A stretch of DNA of 8,838 nucleotides from an uncultured Bacilli bacterium. Its GTDB lineage: Bacteria > Bacillota_I > Bacilli_A > RF39 > UBA660. The translations under genes were made by a program, and so were the position numbers. This document shows positions 1 through 6,680 of this stretch, piece after piece. The notes beneath the pieces are model-generated. The model did no database searches. It was not told the DNA's origin and was given only the letters and a program-made list of their open reading frames with translations. The DNA is taken from NCBI GenBank assembly GCA_947625315.1, contig CANQOE010000043.1, positions 1-8,838 of the forward strand, written 5' to 3'. The first letter of the stretch is position 1. Each line of letters starts with the position of its first letter.

Positions 1-315
1 GGAGCAACAATAGATTATGCCATTGTTTATACTTCTTATTATCGTGAATCAAGATTAACAATGGGAATTAAAGATTCAGTAATTAATGCTTATAACAAAT
101 CAATTAATACCATACTTAGTTCTTCATCAATATTAATAATTGTTACATTAGTAGTTGCAGGATTTGCATCCGCGATTGCGGCTAAAATATGTGAAACTAT
201 TTCCCAAGGTACTTTTGCTTCAGTGATATTAATTCTATTTGTATTACCTGGTGTACTTGCGGCAACAGATAAAATAATTTGTAGAAAAGGATATTATAAA
301 GAGATAAAAAAGTAA
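1..315 (+). CDS. MMPL/RND-family membrane transporter, C-terminal end (5' partial)
   Basis: The reading frame is open from the first base of the window, so this is the last 104 residues of a longer protein; the internal ATG at 61 is not the real start. Seen directly: an opening GATIDYAIVYTSYYRES stretch, a hydrophobic segment (SSSILIIVTLVVAGFASAIA), a second one (FASVILILFVLPGVLAATD), and a short basic cytoplasmic tail ending in KK. The G-A-T-x-D-Y-A-I ... Y-R-E pattern followed by the ISQGTFASV...LPG segment matches the final membrane helices of MMPL-type (YdfJ-like) members of the RND superfamily. These are large proton-driven exporters of lipids or hydrophobic drugs with two repeats of membrane helices. 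The substrate cannot be told from this end. The gene is followed by a 276-base gap, so it is the last gene of its transcript. Family call fairly sure; function only general. Confidence 0.82.
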   Translation, partial: GATIDYAIVYTSYYRESRLTMGIKDSVINAYNKSINTILSSSSILIIVTLVVAGFASAIAAKICETISQGTFASVILILFVLPGVLAATDKIICRKGYYKEIKK

Positions 316-340
316 AATCAGTATAAAAAGTAGAAAAGTT

Positions 341-469
341 ATGTTAGTATTAAGTTAGTTTGAGTAGTTTAAAAAAATTACTAGATATAATATAAAGAAA
401 GTAATTGATAATAAAGAAATTTTAGAATTTAAAGAAGATATATTAAAATCTTTAAATACATTATTTTAA
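341..469 (+). pseudogene. Possible decayed small ORF with two in-frame TAG codons
   Basis: From the ATG at 341 one frame runs to the TAA at 467-469 but is broken by TAG at 356-358 and again at 365-367. The 33 codons after the second TAG look protein-like (rich in GAA, GAT, AAA and TTA; end KEDILKSLNTLF) but contain no ATG, GTG or TTG start and no convincing ribosome binding site. It may be the tail of a degraded gene. Chance openness in AT-rich DNA, or part of an untranslated RNA, are equally possible. I do not recognise a family. Confidence 0.18.
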
Positions 470-471
470 TT

Positions 472-495
472 GATACCTAAAAAGTATCTTTTTTT
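472..495 (+). terminator. Probable Rho-independent terminator after the MMPL gene
   Basis: GATAC (472-476) pairs with GTATC (484-488) around a 7-base loop and is followed directly by seven T residues (489-495). The stem is short and AT-rich, so it is a weak terminator, but the T-run is good. It would close the MMPL transcript, or any small transcript in the gap, before the ASCH promoter. Confidence 0.5.
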
Positions 496-544
496 ATATC
501 ATATATTTTTTAAATATTGAACTTGACTGTTAGTTTGATTGTTA

Positions 545-573
545 TTGATATTTTAAATAATTAGTTATATAAT
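545..573 (+). promoter_or_regulatory. Sigma-A type promoter of the tandem-ASCH gene
   Basis: TTGATA at 545-550 and a perfect TATAAT at 568-573 are separated by 17 bases, an almost consensus housekeeping promoter. Transcription should begin near 580, giving a very short leader. The ribosome binding site GAGGGA (581-586) sits 5 to 7 bases before the ATG at 592. The gene is thus probably made constitutively and on its own. Confidence 0.72.
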
Positions 574-591
574 AAGACTTGAGGGATAGTT

Positions 592-1359
592 ATGGATATA
601 CTTATGTCAATAAAGACGAAATATGTTAAACAAATATTTAATGGTACAAAAATGTTTGAATATCGTCGTAAAAGTATTGGTGATAAAAATTTAAATAAAA
701 AAGTATATATTTATTCATCAGAAGAAGATAAAGCTATCGTGGGCTATGTTATTTTTGATAAGATTATAGGCGATAAAGTAGATGTTGTCTTAAAAGAAAC
801 AGGTGTTACTAATATACAGTCTATGGTTAATTATTTTAAAAATAAAGATATAGGATATGCTTTGCATATAAAAGAATATCATGAATTTAAAGAAAAAATA
901 AAATTAGAGGATTTGAAAAAAATAGCTAAAGATTTTGTGGTTCCTCAATTTTATAGATATATAAGCGATAAGGAGGTTTTAAGTAAAATGTTAGATAATA
1001 AAGAATTGGTTAAAGTTCATAATATGAAATTGCAAGCTCAATATTTTGATTGGATTAAAAAGGGAACAAAAAGAATTGAATTAAGATTAAATGATGAAAA
1101 ACGCCAAAAAATAAGAATTGGTGATGAAATAATTTTTGAAAAAGTAGATAAAGATCCCCAATATTTAAAAACAAAAGTAGTTGATTTAGATTATGAAGAT
1201 AATTTTAATGAATTAATTGATAAGTTTGATATAGATTTACTTGCGGATAAACAAGTAAAAAAAGAAGAACTTTTATCTATTTTAAATGAGATTTATCCTC
1301 TTGAAAAGCAAAAGAAGTATGGAGTTGTAGGAATTAAAATAGAAATAAAAGAGAATTAA
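592..1359 (+). CDS. Tandem ASCH (PUA-like) domain protein
   Basis: A 255-residue soluble protein with no signal peptide or membrane segment. Residues about 1-125 look like one ASCH domain: ILMSIKTKYVKQIFNGTK, F-E-Y-R-R, VYIYSS, I-V-G-Y, and a closing VVPQFYRYI, resembling the PUA-like domain of COG4933-type predicted regulators. Residues about 144-253 are a second ASCH domain: MKLQAQYFDWIKKGTKRIEL, then R-L-N-D-E-K-R, IGDEIIFE, and a final EIYP ... YGVVGIKIE strand. Both copies hold the family's G-T-K turn (18-20 and 158-160). ASCH domains are predicted RNA binders, and one branch (YqfB-type) removes acetyl groups from N4-acetylcytidine. That branch uses a Lys and Thr in this motif; here the Lys (K160) is present but the Thr position appears to be Glu (E163), so enzyme activity is not predicted. 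Start supported by GAGGGA at 581. Domain call confident; biological role unknown. Confidence 0.82.
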   Translation: MDILMSIKTKYVKQIFNGTKMFEYRRKSIGDKNLNKKVYIYSSEEDKAIVGYVIFDKIIGDKVDVVLKETGVTNIQSMVNYFKNKDIGYALHIKEYHEFKEKIKLEDLKKIAKDFVVPQFYRYISDKEVLSKMLDNKELVKVHNMKLQAQYFDWIKKGTKRIELRLNDEKRQKIRIGDEIIFEKVDKDPQYLKTKVVDLDYEDNFNELIDKFDIDLLADKQVKKEELLSILNEIYPLEKQKKYGVVGIKIEIKEN

Positions 1360-1377
1360 ATTTAATGGTAAAAAGTT

Positions 1378-1404
1378 AGAAGTTGAAAAATTTCTTTCTT
1401 TTTT
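1378..1404 (+). terminator. Weak possible terminator after the ASCH gene
   Basis: AGAA (1378-1381) can pair with TTCT (1396-1399), with an inner GAA/TTC pairing, and six T residues lie at 1399-1404. The stem is interrupted and AT-only apart from a few bases, so this is a marginal call based mainly on the T-run and the position 19 bases after the stop codon. Confidence 0.25.
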
Positions 1405-1418
1405 AATAAATTATAATT

Positions 1419-1438
1419 TTGTAACTTGGTTGTAACTT
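1419..1438 (+). promoter_or_regulatory. Direct-repeat operator upstream of the ABC transporter operon
   Basis: TTGTAACTT occurs twice without mismatch, at 1419-1427 and 1430-1438, so the repeat period is 11 bases, about one helical turn. The second copy overlaps the -35 region and ends 9 bases before the -10 box. Paired direct repeats with 10-11 base spacing at this position are the usual binding arrangement for OmpR/PhoB-family response regulators acting as activators. The regulator encoded at 4826-5482 is the obvious candidate; that link is inferred. A poorer match (TTATAATTT, 1411-1419) lies just upstream but out of phase. Confidence 0.6.
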
Positions 1439-1453
1439 TAAGTGTAGTATAAT
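1426..1453 (+). promoter_or_regulatory. Promoter of the ABC transporter operon
   Basis: A perfect TATAAT lies at 1448-1453, about 20 bases before the start codon at 1474. The -35 is poor: TTGGTT at 1426-1431 with 16-base spacing is the best fit. A good -10 with a poor -35 covered by a direct repeat is typical of an activator-dependent promoter. Confidence 0.62.
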
Positions 1454-1460
1454 TAAATCA

Positions 1461-1467
1461 AGAGGTG
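1461..1467 (+). promoter_or_regulatory. Ribosome binding site that fixes the ATPase start
   Basis: AGAGGTG lies 6 bases before the ATG at 1474. The alternative GTG start at 1465 lies inside this site and has no ribosome binding site of its own, so ATG 1474 is preferred. Confidence 0.75.
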
Positions 1468-1473
1468 AATTTT

Positions 1474-2136
1474 ATGGAGATATTAAGAGTTGAAAATTTA
1501 ACCAAAATATATGGGGAAAAATCAACTAAAGTCGTAGCTTTAGATAATGTATCTTTTAGTGTAGAAAAAGGAGAGTTTGTGGCAATAGTCGGAGCTTCAG
1601 GAAGTGGTAAATCAACTCTTCTACATTTAATTGGGGGTGTAGATAGACCAACAAGTGGTAAAGTTTATATAGATGGTGAGGATATTTTTGGCTTTAATGA
1701 TGATAAACTAGCGATATTTAGAAGAAGACAAGTAGGATTAATTTATCAGTTTTATAACTTAATTCCCATTTTAAATGTCGAAGAAAATATTACTTTACCT
1801 CTAGCTTTAGATAATCGAGAAATAAATATGGAAGTGTTAGATGATTTATTAAAGTTACTCGGATTAGAAAATAGAAGAAAACATTTGCCAAATGAGTTAT
1901 CGGGAGGACAACAACAACGAACGAGTATTGGGAGAGCTTTGATTACGAAACCAACTATTATTCTTGCCGATGAACCAACAGGAAACTTGGATTCAAAAGC
2001 CAGTGAGGAAATTGTGGCGCTTTTAAGAAAATCAAATAAAGATTTAAAACAAACGATTATTATGATTACTCATAATATGGAAATTGCCAAATATGCTGAT
2101 AGAATAATTAAAATAGAAGATGGGAAAATTGTTTAG
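1474..2136 (+). CDS. ABC transporter ATP-binding protein, MacB/LolD (SalX) type
   Basis: A complete 220-residue cytoplasmic ATPase that should power the permease encoded next. All signature elements are visible: Walker A GASGSGKST (40-48), Q-loop glutamine at 92 in IYQFYNLIP, signature LSGGQQQR (142-149), Walker B IILADEP (162-168) with the catalytic Glu 167 and D-loop following, and switch histidine 200 in ITHN. The length of about 220 residues and the IYQFYNLIP region fit the family of ATPases paired with FtsX-type permeases (MacB, LolD, BceA), which pull on outside domains to move peptides, antibiotics or lipids rather than running a classic import cycle. ATG 1474 is chosen over the in-frame GTG at 1465, which lies in the ribosome binding site. 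The stop TAG is 9 bases before the permease ATG and overlaps the permease ribosome binding site, so the two are co-transcribed and probably translationally coupled. Substrate unknown. Confidence 0.93.
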   Translation: MEILRVENLTKIYGEKSTKVVALDNVSFSVEKGEFVAIVGASGSGKSTLLHLIGGVDRPTSGKVYIDGEDIFGFNDDKLAIFRRRQVGLIYQFYNLIPILNVEENITLPLALDNREINMEVLDDLLKLLGLENRRKHLPNELSGGQQQRTSIGRALITKPTIILADEPTGNLDSKASEEIVALLRKSNKDLKQTIIMITHNMEIAKYADRIIKIEDGKIV

Positions 2137-2142
2137 GTGAGG
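2135..2142 (+). promoter_or_regulatory. Ribosome binding site that fixes the permease start
   Basis: AGGTGAGG spans the end of the ATPase stop codon and ends 3 bases before ATG 2146; its AGGTGA part has a 5-base spacing. The upstream in-frame GTG at 2137 lies inside this element, so ATG 2146 is the better start. The arrangement repeats the one at the ATPase start. Confidence 0.65.
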
Positions 2143-2145
2143 TTT

Positions 2146-4773
2146 ATGAATCTACTTAATAAGTTAACAATTAAAAATTTAAAATTAAATAAAAAAAGAA
2201 CAATTGTAACCATTATTGGTATTATTCTATCAGTAGCTTTAATAACCGCGGTTGCTTCAATGTATACCAGTTTAATTCATTCCTTAATTAATTTTGAAAT
2301 TGCCGAGAAAGGAAATTTTCATTCCGCTTTTTATAATATACCAGTAGAAGATTTAGCTAATTTGGGCAATAATCGAGCTATAGAAAATTTATATTTAACA
2401 AAAAGTATTGGGTATGCTAAAATTAATGGGCAAAATGAATATAAACCTTATGCTTTTATAAAAGCTTTTAGTAATTCGGCTTTAAAGAATTTAGCAGTTA
2501 CCTTAGTAGAAGGTAGATTACCCGAGAATGAACAAGAAATAGTAATTCCGACCCATTTAAAAACTAATGGCCGATTAAATTTAAAAGTAGGCGATACTAT
2601 TACTTTAGATGTGGGGAAAAGAGTTACTAGTGATAACTATGAATTAGATCAGTCTAATCCTTATAATCCTTACAATGATGATGGAACGCCAAGTAATTTC
2701 GAAAAATTAATAGAAACAGAGTCTAAAACCTATAAAATTGTAGGAATAATTGAAAGACCTGCTTCAAGTGTGGAAGGATATTCGGCACCGGGCTATACTT
2801 TTATTACTTATTTAGATGATAATAATATAAATGGTTTGGTTGATGTTTATGTAAAACTTAAATCTAAAGATGTTAAAAGAGCCTATGAAGTAACCGCGGA
2901 TATTTTAGGAATTAATCCTCAAATTTTTAAAAAATATTATGAAGGAAATTTTAGTATTTATGATGATATTGAAGAATATACCACTGAACTTAATAAAGCG
3001 AAATATCAATGGGATGTTAATAAATATTTAATTATTTTAGAAACTAATCCTATTGGAGATAGTGCTATAAGGGGACTCGGAATTGTAGTTGTTATTGTTA
3101 TGGTTATAATAATATTTACATCAGTATTTTGTATTAAAAATAGTTTTGATATATCAATTACGGAAAAAACAAAACAATATGGCATGTTAAGAAGTATTGG
3201 GGCTACTAAAAAGCAGATTAAGAAAAATGTTTTTTATGAAGCATCTATTTTGGGAATAATAGGTATTCCTTTAGGAATATTAAGTGGGTTACTCGCATCT
3301 TTCATTCTCGTTATAGTTAGTAATTATTATTTAAGTTCCTCATTAAGTTTAAATATAGAATTTGCTTTTTCGATTTGGGCAATAGTTATCGCTTGTATTT
3401 TAGGGATAGTAACAATTTATTTATCGGCTTTAAAAAGTGCTAAAAAAGCCTCAAAGGTATCTTTAATTGATTCTATTCGTAATAGTGCTAATATAAAAAT
3501 TAAAGCTAAAAAAATTAAATCCCCAAAAATTATTCAAAAGTTATTTGGAATTGGAGGAGAAATTTCTTATAAAAATATTAAACGCAATAAAAAGAAATAT
3601 CGCACTACGGTCATATCGATAATTGTATCAGTCTTTGTATTTATTGCCTTATCTAGCTTTATGAATATGGCTTTTGAGGCTGTTGATAATCAAATTAAAG
3701 TAACTGATTATAATTTATATGTGAATGCCTCGGTAGAAAATGGGGATTTAGATTTTAAACAAAAATTAAGAGAAACAACATCTTTAAATAATATTGAAGA
3801 CTGTACGATGTTAAGAGAAGATTATCTTTTAAATAAAAATGTTAATTATAGTAAAGAATATATAGATTTCTTTGATTATAATGAAGAAGAAATTAGCGAT
3901 ACTTATATAGGTCTTTATGCTTTAGGGGATTATCAATATCAAAAGTACGTTAAATCTTTAGGTTTAAATATTGATGATGTTAAAGATAAAGGAATTTTAA
4001 TTAATAATATAACAGTAGCAAAATATGATAATGAAACAGGAAGGTCAATAAGTAAATATTTAAGTGTTTATGATACTAAAAAAAGTGATAAGTTTGTTTT
4101 AGTTAATGATTTAGAAGAGACTAATACCATTGAAATTGCTTATATTACAGATAAAGTACCATTTGGTTTAAAAAACTTTAGTGGCGCGAAATTTATTATA
4201 AGTGATGCTTTATTTGATAAGATAGCTATTAATAATCATTATGATATATTTTATAAATCTTCTAATGCTTCGAAATTACAAGATGATATAGATAAATTAT
4301 TAGATGGTGAAAATTATCGAATTAGTAATACCGAAGAAGATGTTAAAATGATGCAAAATTTATTTACTTTAATAGGAATCTTCTTATATGGGTTTATTAT
4401 TGTGATATCTTTAATAGGAATTACAAATATTTTTAATACTATTACTACTAATATGCAACTTCGTAAACAAGAATTAGCAATGTTAAAATCTATTGGGATG
4501 ACTTCTAAAGAATTTAAAAGAATGATTAGATTAGAAAGTTTATTTATTGGACTTAAAGCTTTAATATTTGGTATACCGATTGGTTTAGCATTATCTTTTA
4601 TAATATATTATTTCTTAAATTATAGTGAAGGATTACCTTATAAATTACCAATTATGGCCAGTTTATTAGCAGTTTTAGCGGTCTTTCTCCTTATATCTTT
4701 AATTATGAAATATTCTTTAAATAAGATAAGTAAACAAAATATTATTGAAACTATTCGAAATGAAAATATTTAA
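2146..4773 (+). CDS. FtsX/MacB-type ABC transporter permease (two FtsX domains)
   Basis: An 875-residue membrane protein, partner of the preceding ATPase. Predicted layout from hydrophobicity, approximate residues: TM1 19-42; a large extracytoplasmic domain 43-308; first FtsX domain with TMs near 309-333, 366-392 and 407-429; TM5 488-510; a second extracytoplasmic domain about 511-737; second FtsX domain with TMs near 738-763, 797-824 and 833-858. Each FtsX domain carries the cytoplasmic coupling motif after its first helix: EKTKQYGMLRSIGATKKQ and LRKQELAMLKSIGMTSKE. The protein is therefore an internal duplication (COG0577-like), not the 10-TM BceB layout of classic bacitracin-type detoxification permeases. 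Such pairs often export or release peptides, antibiotics or lipids from the membrane; the substrate is not visible. A linked two-component system downstream suggests inducible defence against an envelope stress. The TAA stop overlaps the terminator stem at 4773. Confidence 0.9.
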   Translation: MNLLNKLTIKNLKLNKKRTIVTIIGIILSVALITAVASMYTSLIHSLINFEIAEKGNFHSAFYNIPVEDLANLGNNRAIENLYLTKSIGYAKINGQNEYKPYAFIKAFSNSALKNLAVTLVEGRLPENEQEIVIPTHLKTNGRLNLKVGDTITLDVGKRVTSDNYELDQSNPYNPYNDDGTPSNFEKLIETESKTYKIVGIIERPASSVEGYSAPGYTFITYLDDNNINGLVDVYVKLKSKDVKRAYEVTADILGINPQIFKKYYEGNFSIYDDIEEYTTELNKAKYQWDVNKYLIILETNPIGDSAIRGLGIVVVIVMVIIIFTSVFCIKNSFDISITEKTKQYGMLRSIGATKKQIKKNVFYEASILGIIGIPLGILSGLLASFILVIVSNYYLSSSLSLNIEFAFSIWAIVIACILGIVTIYLSALKSAKKASKVSLIDSIRNSANIKIKAKKIKSPKIIQKLFGIGGEISYKNIKRNKKKYRTTVISIIVSVFVFIALSSFMNMAFEAVDNQIKVTDYNLYVNASVENGDLDFKQKLRETTSLNNIEDCTMLREDYLLNKNVNYSKEYIDFFDYNEEEISDTYIGLYALGDYQYQKYVKSLGLNIDDVKDKGILINNITVAKYDNETGRSISKYLSVYDTKKSDKFVLVNDLEETNTIEIAYITDKVPFGLKNFSGAKFIISDALFDKIAINNHYDIFYKSSNASKLQDDIDKLLDGENYRISNTEEDVKMMQNLFTLIGIFLYGFIIVISLIGITNIFNTITTNMQLRKQELAMLKSIGMTSKEFKRMIRLESLFIGLKALIFGIPIGLALSFIIYYFLNYSEGLPYKLPIMASLLAVLAVFLLISLIMKYSLNKISKQNIIETIRNENI

Positions 4774-4794
4774 AAGGGGTTTTTTAACCCTTTT
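4773..4794 (+). terminator. Hairpin terminator between the ABC operon and the two-component genes
   Basis: GGGTT (4777-4781) pairs with AACCC (4786-4790) around a TTTT loop, extended by a G-T wobble and AAA/TTT to a 9-pair stem. The 3' arm ends in four T residues at 4791-4794, and the 5' arm begins in the permease stop codon. Because the T-run partly pairs with the A-run, termination may be partial, leaving some read-through into the regulator genes. Confidence 0.6.
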
Positions 4795-4798
4795 AATG

Positions 4799-4807
4799 TG
4801 GTATAAT
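4799..4807 (+). promoter_or_regulatory. Extended -10 promoter of the two-component genes
   Basis: TGG immediately before a perfect TATAAT (4802-4807) forms a TGnTATAAT extended -10 element. No -35 match exists at 16-18 bases, because that region is the terminator loop; extended -10 promoters do not need one. The predicted start near 4814 would leave a leader of about 12 bases containing little more than the ribosome binding site. No copy of the TTGTAACTT repeat lies here, so autoregulation through that site is not suggested. Confidence 0.6.
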
Positions 4808-4813
4808 ACTAAA

Positions 4814-4819
4814 AAGGAG
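4814..4819 (+). promoter_or_regulatory. Ribosome binding site of the response regulator
   Basis: AAGGAG lies 6 bases before ATG 4826. It shows that the regulator starts there and not at the upstream in-frame ATG at 4745, which lies within the permease gene and would add 27 residues encoded across the terminator and promoter. Confidence 0.8.
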
Positions 4820-4825
4820 AAGTTT

Positions 4826-5482
4826 ATGAATATATTACTAATTGAAGATAATTTAACTATTATAAAGGGATTAGTTTATGCTTTAGAAAAAAATAACTAT
4901 GAAGTTACGTATAAAACTAAAGGGTATGAAGCTTTAGATTATATAAAAGATAATAATAAAATTGATTTAATTATTTTAGATATAACTTTAGGAGATATTA
5001 ATGGTTTTCATTTATACGAAAATTATATTAAAGAAAAAAATATTCCTACAATCTTTTTGACAGCCCAAGATGAAGAAGAGGCTATAGTTAAAGGTTTAGA
5101 TATGGGAGCAGAAGATTATATAACTAAACCATTTAGTACCAAAGAATTAATTTCTCGAGTAAATAAAATTGTTAATAGAAATAAAAGAAAAACAATTATT
5201 CAAGTAGATGATATCACTTATGATTTAGATAAAATGCTCCTTTATAAGAATGACAAAAAAATAGAATTAACGGCTTTAGAATTAAAATTAGTCAATTTAT
5301 TATTTACAAATATAAATAAAGTAGTTAGAAGAAATACGATATTAGATAAGATTTGGGAATGGACAGGGAATGATGTTGATGATCATACCATTACCGTTTA
5401 TTTTAAAAGAATTAGAGAAAAAATTAAAAGTGATATAATTATTACAATTAAAGGTGTGGGATATAGAATAGATGAAAAATAA
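4826..5482 (+). CDS. OmpR/PhoB-family response regulator
   Basis: A 218-residue two-component DNA-binding regulator. The receiver domain covers residues about 1-115: acidic pocket E7-D8 in LLIEDN, phospho-acceptor Asp 52 in IILDITLGD, switch Thr 79 in FLTAQ, and Lys 101 in ITKPF. The winged-helix output domain covers about 124-216, with IELTALELKLVNLLF at its start, DDHTITVYFKRIREKI as the recognition helix region, and the family's ending IKGVGYRI. The length is normal once ATG 4826 is used; starting there gives the expected MNILLIEDN opening. It has its own promoter after the ABC operon terminator and overlaps the kinase gene by 11 bases. OmpR-type regulators bind head-to-tail repeats with about 11-base period, exactly what is found before the ABC operon at 1419-1438, so that operon is the likely target (inference). 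Confidence 0.93.
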   Translation: MNILLIEDNLTIIKGLVYALEKNNYEVTYKTKGYEALDYIKDNNKIDLIILDITLGDINGFHLYENYIKEKNIPTIFLTAQDEEEAIVKGLDMGAEDYITKPFSTKELISRVNKIVNRNKRKTIIQVDDITYDLDKMLLYKNDKKIELTALELKLVNLLFTNINKVVRRNTILDKIWEWTGNDVDDHTITVYFKRIREKIKSDIIITIKGVGYRIDEK

Positions 5483-6680
5483 AATTAAGTTAAAAAAATA
5501 TTTGCTACTTATGGTAGTATTAACTTTTGTTTTTACTATAATTATGGGAATAGTTAAGATAAAAGAATATCAGGATTATACTTATAATTTTAATAAAAGT
5601 ATTGTTTCATTAGTAAAGCTTATTAAAGATAAGTATCCGGAAGTTAGTGATAAAGAAATAATGACGATTTTAAATGCGGAAGAAATAGATGATAATATCA
5701 TAAAAAGTTATGGCATAGATATAGAAAAAGAATCTATTGTTTTACAAAATGATAAATACTTTAAAATATTTTGGATAACTGATTTAATAATATTTGTTAT
5801 AGCTTTAGGTTCTTTAATTGTTATCTTTTTAAAATATAATAAAAGTAAAGATAAAGATATTAAAAATATTATTAAATATTTAGAACAGATTAATAAAAAG
5901 AATTATGAATTAAATATTGATACGATAAGTGAAGATGAATTATCGATTTTAAAAAATGAATTATATAAAGTAACGGTGATGTTAAAAGAAAGTGCGCAAA
6001 ATAGTTTAGATGATAAAATAAATTTAAAAAGGTCATTAGAAGATATATCCCATCAACTTAAGACTCCTTTAACAAGTATTTTAATTATTTTAGATAACTT
6101 ATTAGAAGATACTAACATGGAAAAACCATTACAAGAAGATTTTTTAAGAGATATTAAAAGAGAAGTTGTTAATATTAACTTTTTAGTACAAAATTTACTT
6201 AAATTATCGAAACTAGAAGCTAATAGTATTAAGTTTGTAAAAAAAGAAGTAAAGGTGGAAGAACTAATTAAAGAAGCTATGGCCAATGTTTCGAGTTTAG
6301 GAGATTTAAAAAATGTAACTATTGTTTTAGAGGGTAACAAAAATATTAAGATAACTTGCGATTATAAATGGGAAATTGAAGCTTTAACTAACTTACTTAA
6401 AAATGCAATAGAATACTCTAAAGAAGGGCAAAAGGTTCTTGTTAAAATAGAGCAAAATGTTGTTTATACCCAAATTATAATTCAAGATTTTGGTAAAGGC
6501 ATAAAAGAAAAAGATCTTAAACATATCTTTGAAAGATTTTATAAGGGCGAAAATGCCTCAAGTGAAAGTGTGGGAATAGGACTTGCTTTAGCCAAAATGA
6601 TTATTGAAGAAGATAATGGAGCTATAAGCGTTTCTTCAGATAATCAAGGTACAAAGTTTATTATTAAATATTTTAATTGA
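5472..6680 (+). CDS. Membrane sensor histidine kinase (OmpR-class partner)
   Basis: A 402-residue sensor kinase. TM1 is about residues 9-29 and TM2 about 99-121, flanking a small outside domain of roughly 70 residues with no domain I recognise. After a cytoplasmic linker with HAMP-like or coiled character (about 122-185) comes the H-box SLEDISHQLKTPLTSI with phospho-acceptor His 194, then the ATPase domain: N-box NLLKNAIEYS with Asn 311, G1 DFGKGI (339-344), F-box FERFYKG, and G2 GIGLALA (368-374). All catalytic motifs are intact. The ATG overlaps the regulator stop by 11 bases without a close ribosome binding site, pointing to translational coupling. The two-TM layout with a real outside domain differs from BceS-type intramembrane kinases, which have almost no outside loop. 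The gene ends at TGA, overlapping the convergent hexosaminidase by 8 bases. The signal sensed is unknown. Confidence 0.93.
   Translation: MKNKIKLKKYLLLMVVLTFVFTIIMGIVKIKEYQDYTYNFNKSIVSLVKLIKDKYPEVSDKEIMTILNAEEIDDNIIKSYGIDIEKESIVLQNDKYFKIFWITDLIIFVIALGSLIVIFLKYNKSKDKDIKNIIKYLEQINKKNYELNIDTISEDELSILKNELYKVTVMLKESAQNSLDDKINLKRSLEDISHQLKTPLTSILIILDNLLEDTNMEKPLQEDFLRDIKREVVNINFLVQNLLKLSKLEANSIKFVKKEVKVEELIKEAMANVSSLGDLKNVTIVLEGNKNIKITCDYKWEIEALTNLLKNAIEYSKEGQKVLVKIEQNVVYTQIIIQDFGKGIKEKDLKHIFERFYKGENASSESVGIGLALAKMIIEEDNGAISVSSDNQGTKFIIKYFN

Noticed and set aside
61..315. A complete 84-residue small membrane protein starting at ATG 61
   Set aside because: The same frame is open to base 1 and the upstream codons give GATIDYAIVYTSYYRES, a typical MMPL transporter stretch. 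It is the end of a longer gene.
517..548. Four TTGA tetramers before the ASCH gene as a repeat operator
   Set aside because: Spacing is 6, 12 and 10 bases with no conserved flanks; expected by chance in such AT-rich DNA. The last one is part of the -35 box.
4745..4825. A 27-residue N-terminal extension of the response regulator
   Set aside because: It would be encoded within the permease end, the terminator and the promoter, has no ribosome binding site, and a normal receiver start MNILLIEDN follows AAGGAG at 4826.
6053..6340. Minus-strand ORF of 95 codons inside the kinase gene
   Set aside because: It is the antisense shadow of the kinase H-box to linker region; no family features and no ribosome binding site.
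6678..6680. TGA read as tryptophan (code 4), extending the kinase
   Set aside because: Tryptophan is written TGG throughout the window, and the kinase already ends at a normal family length and strand.
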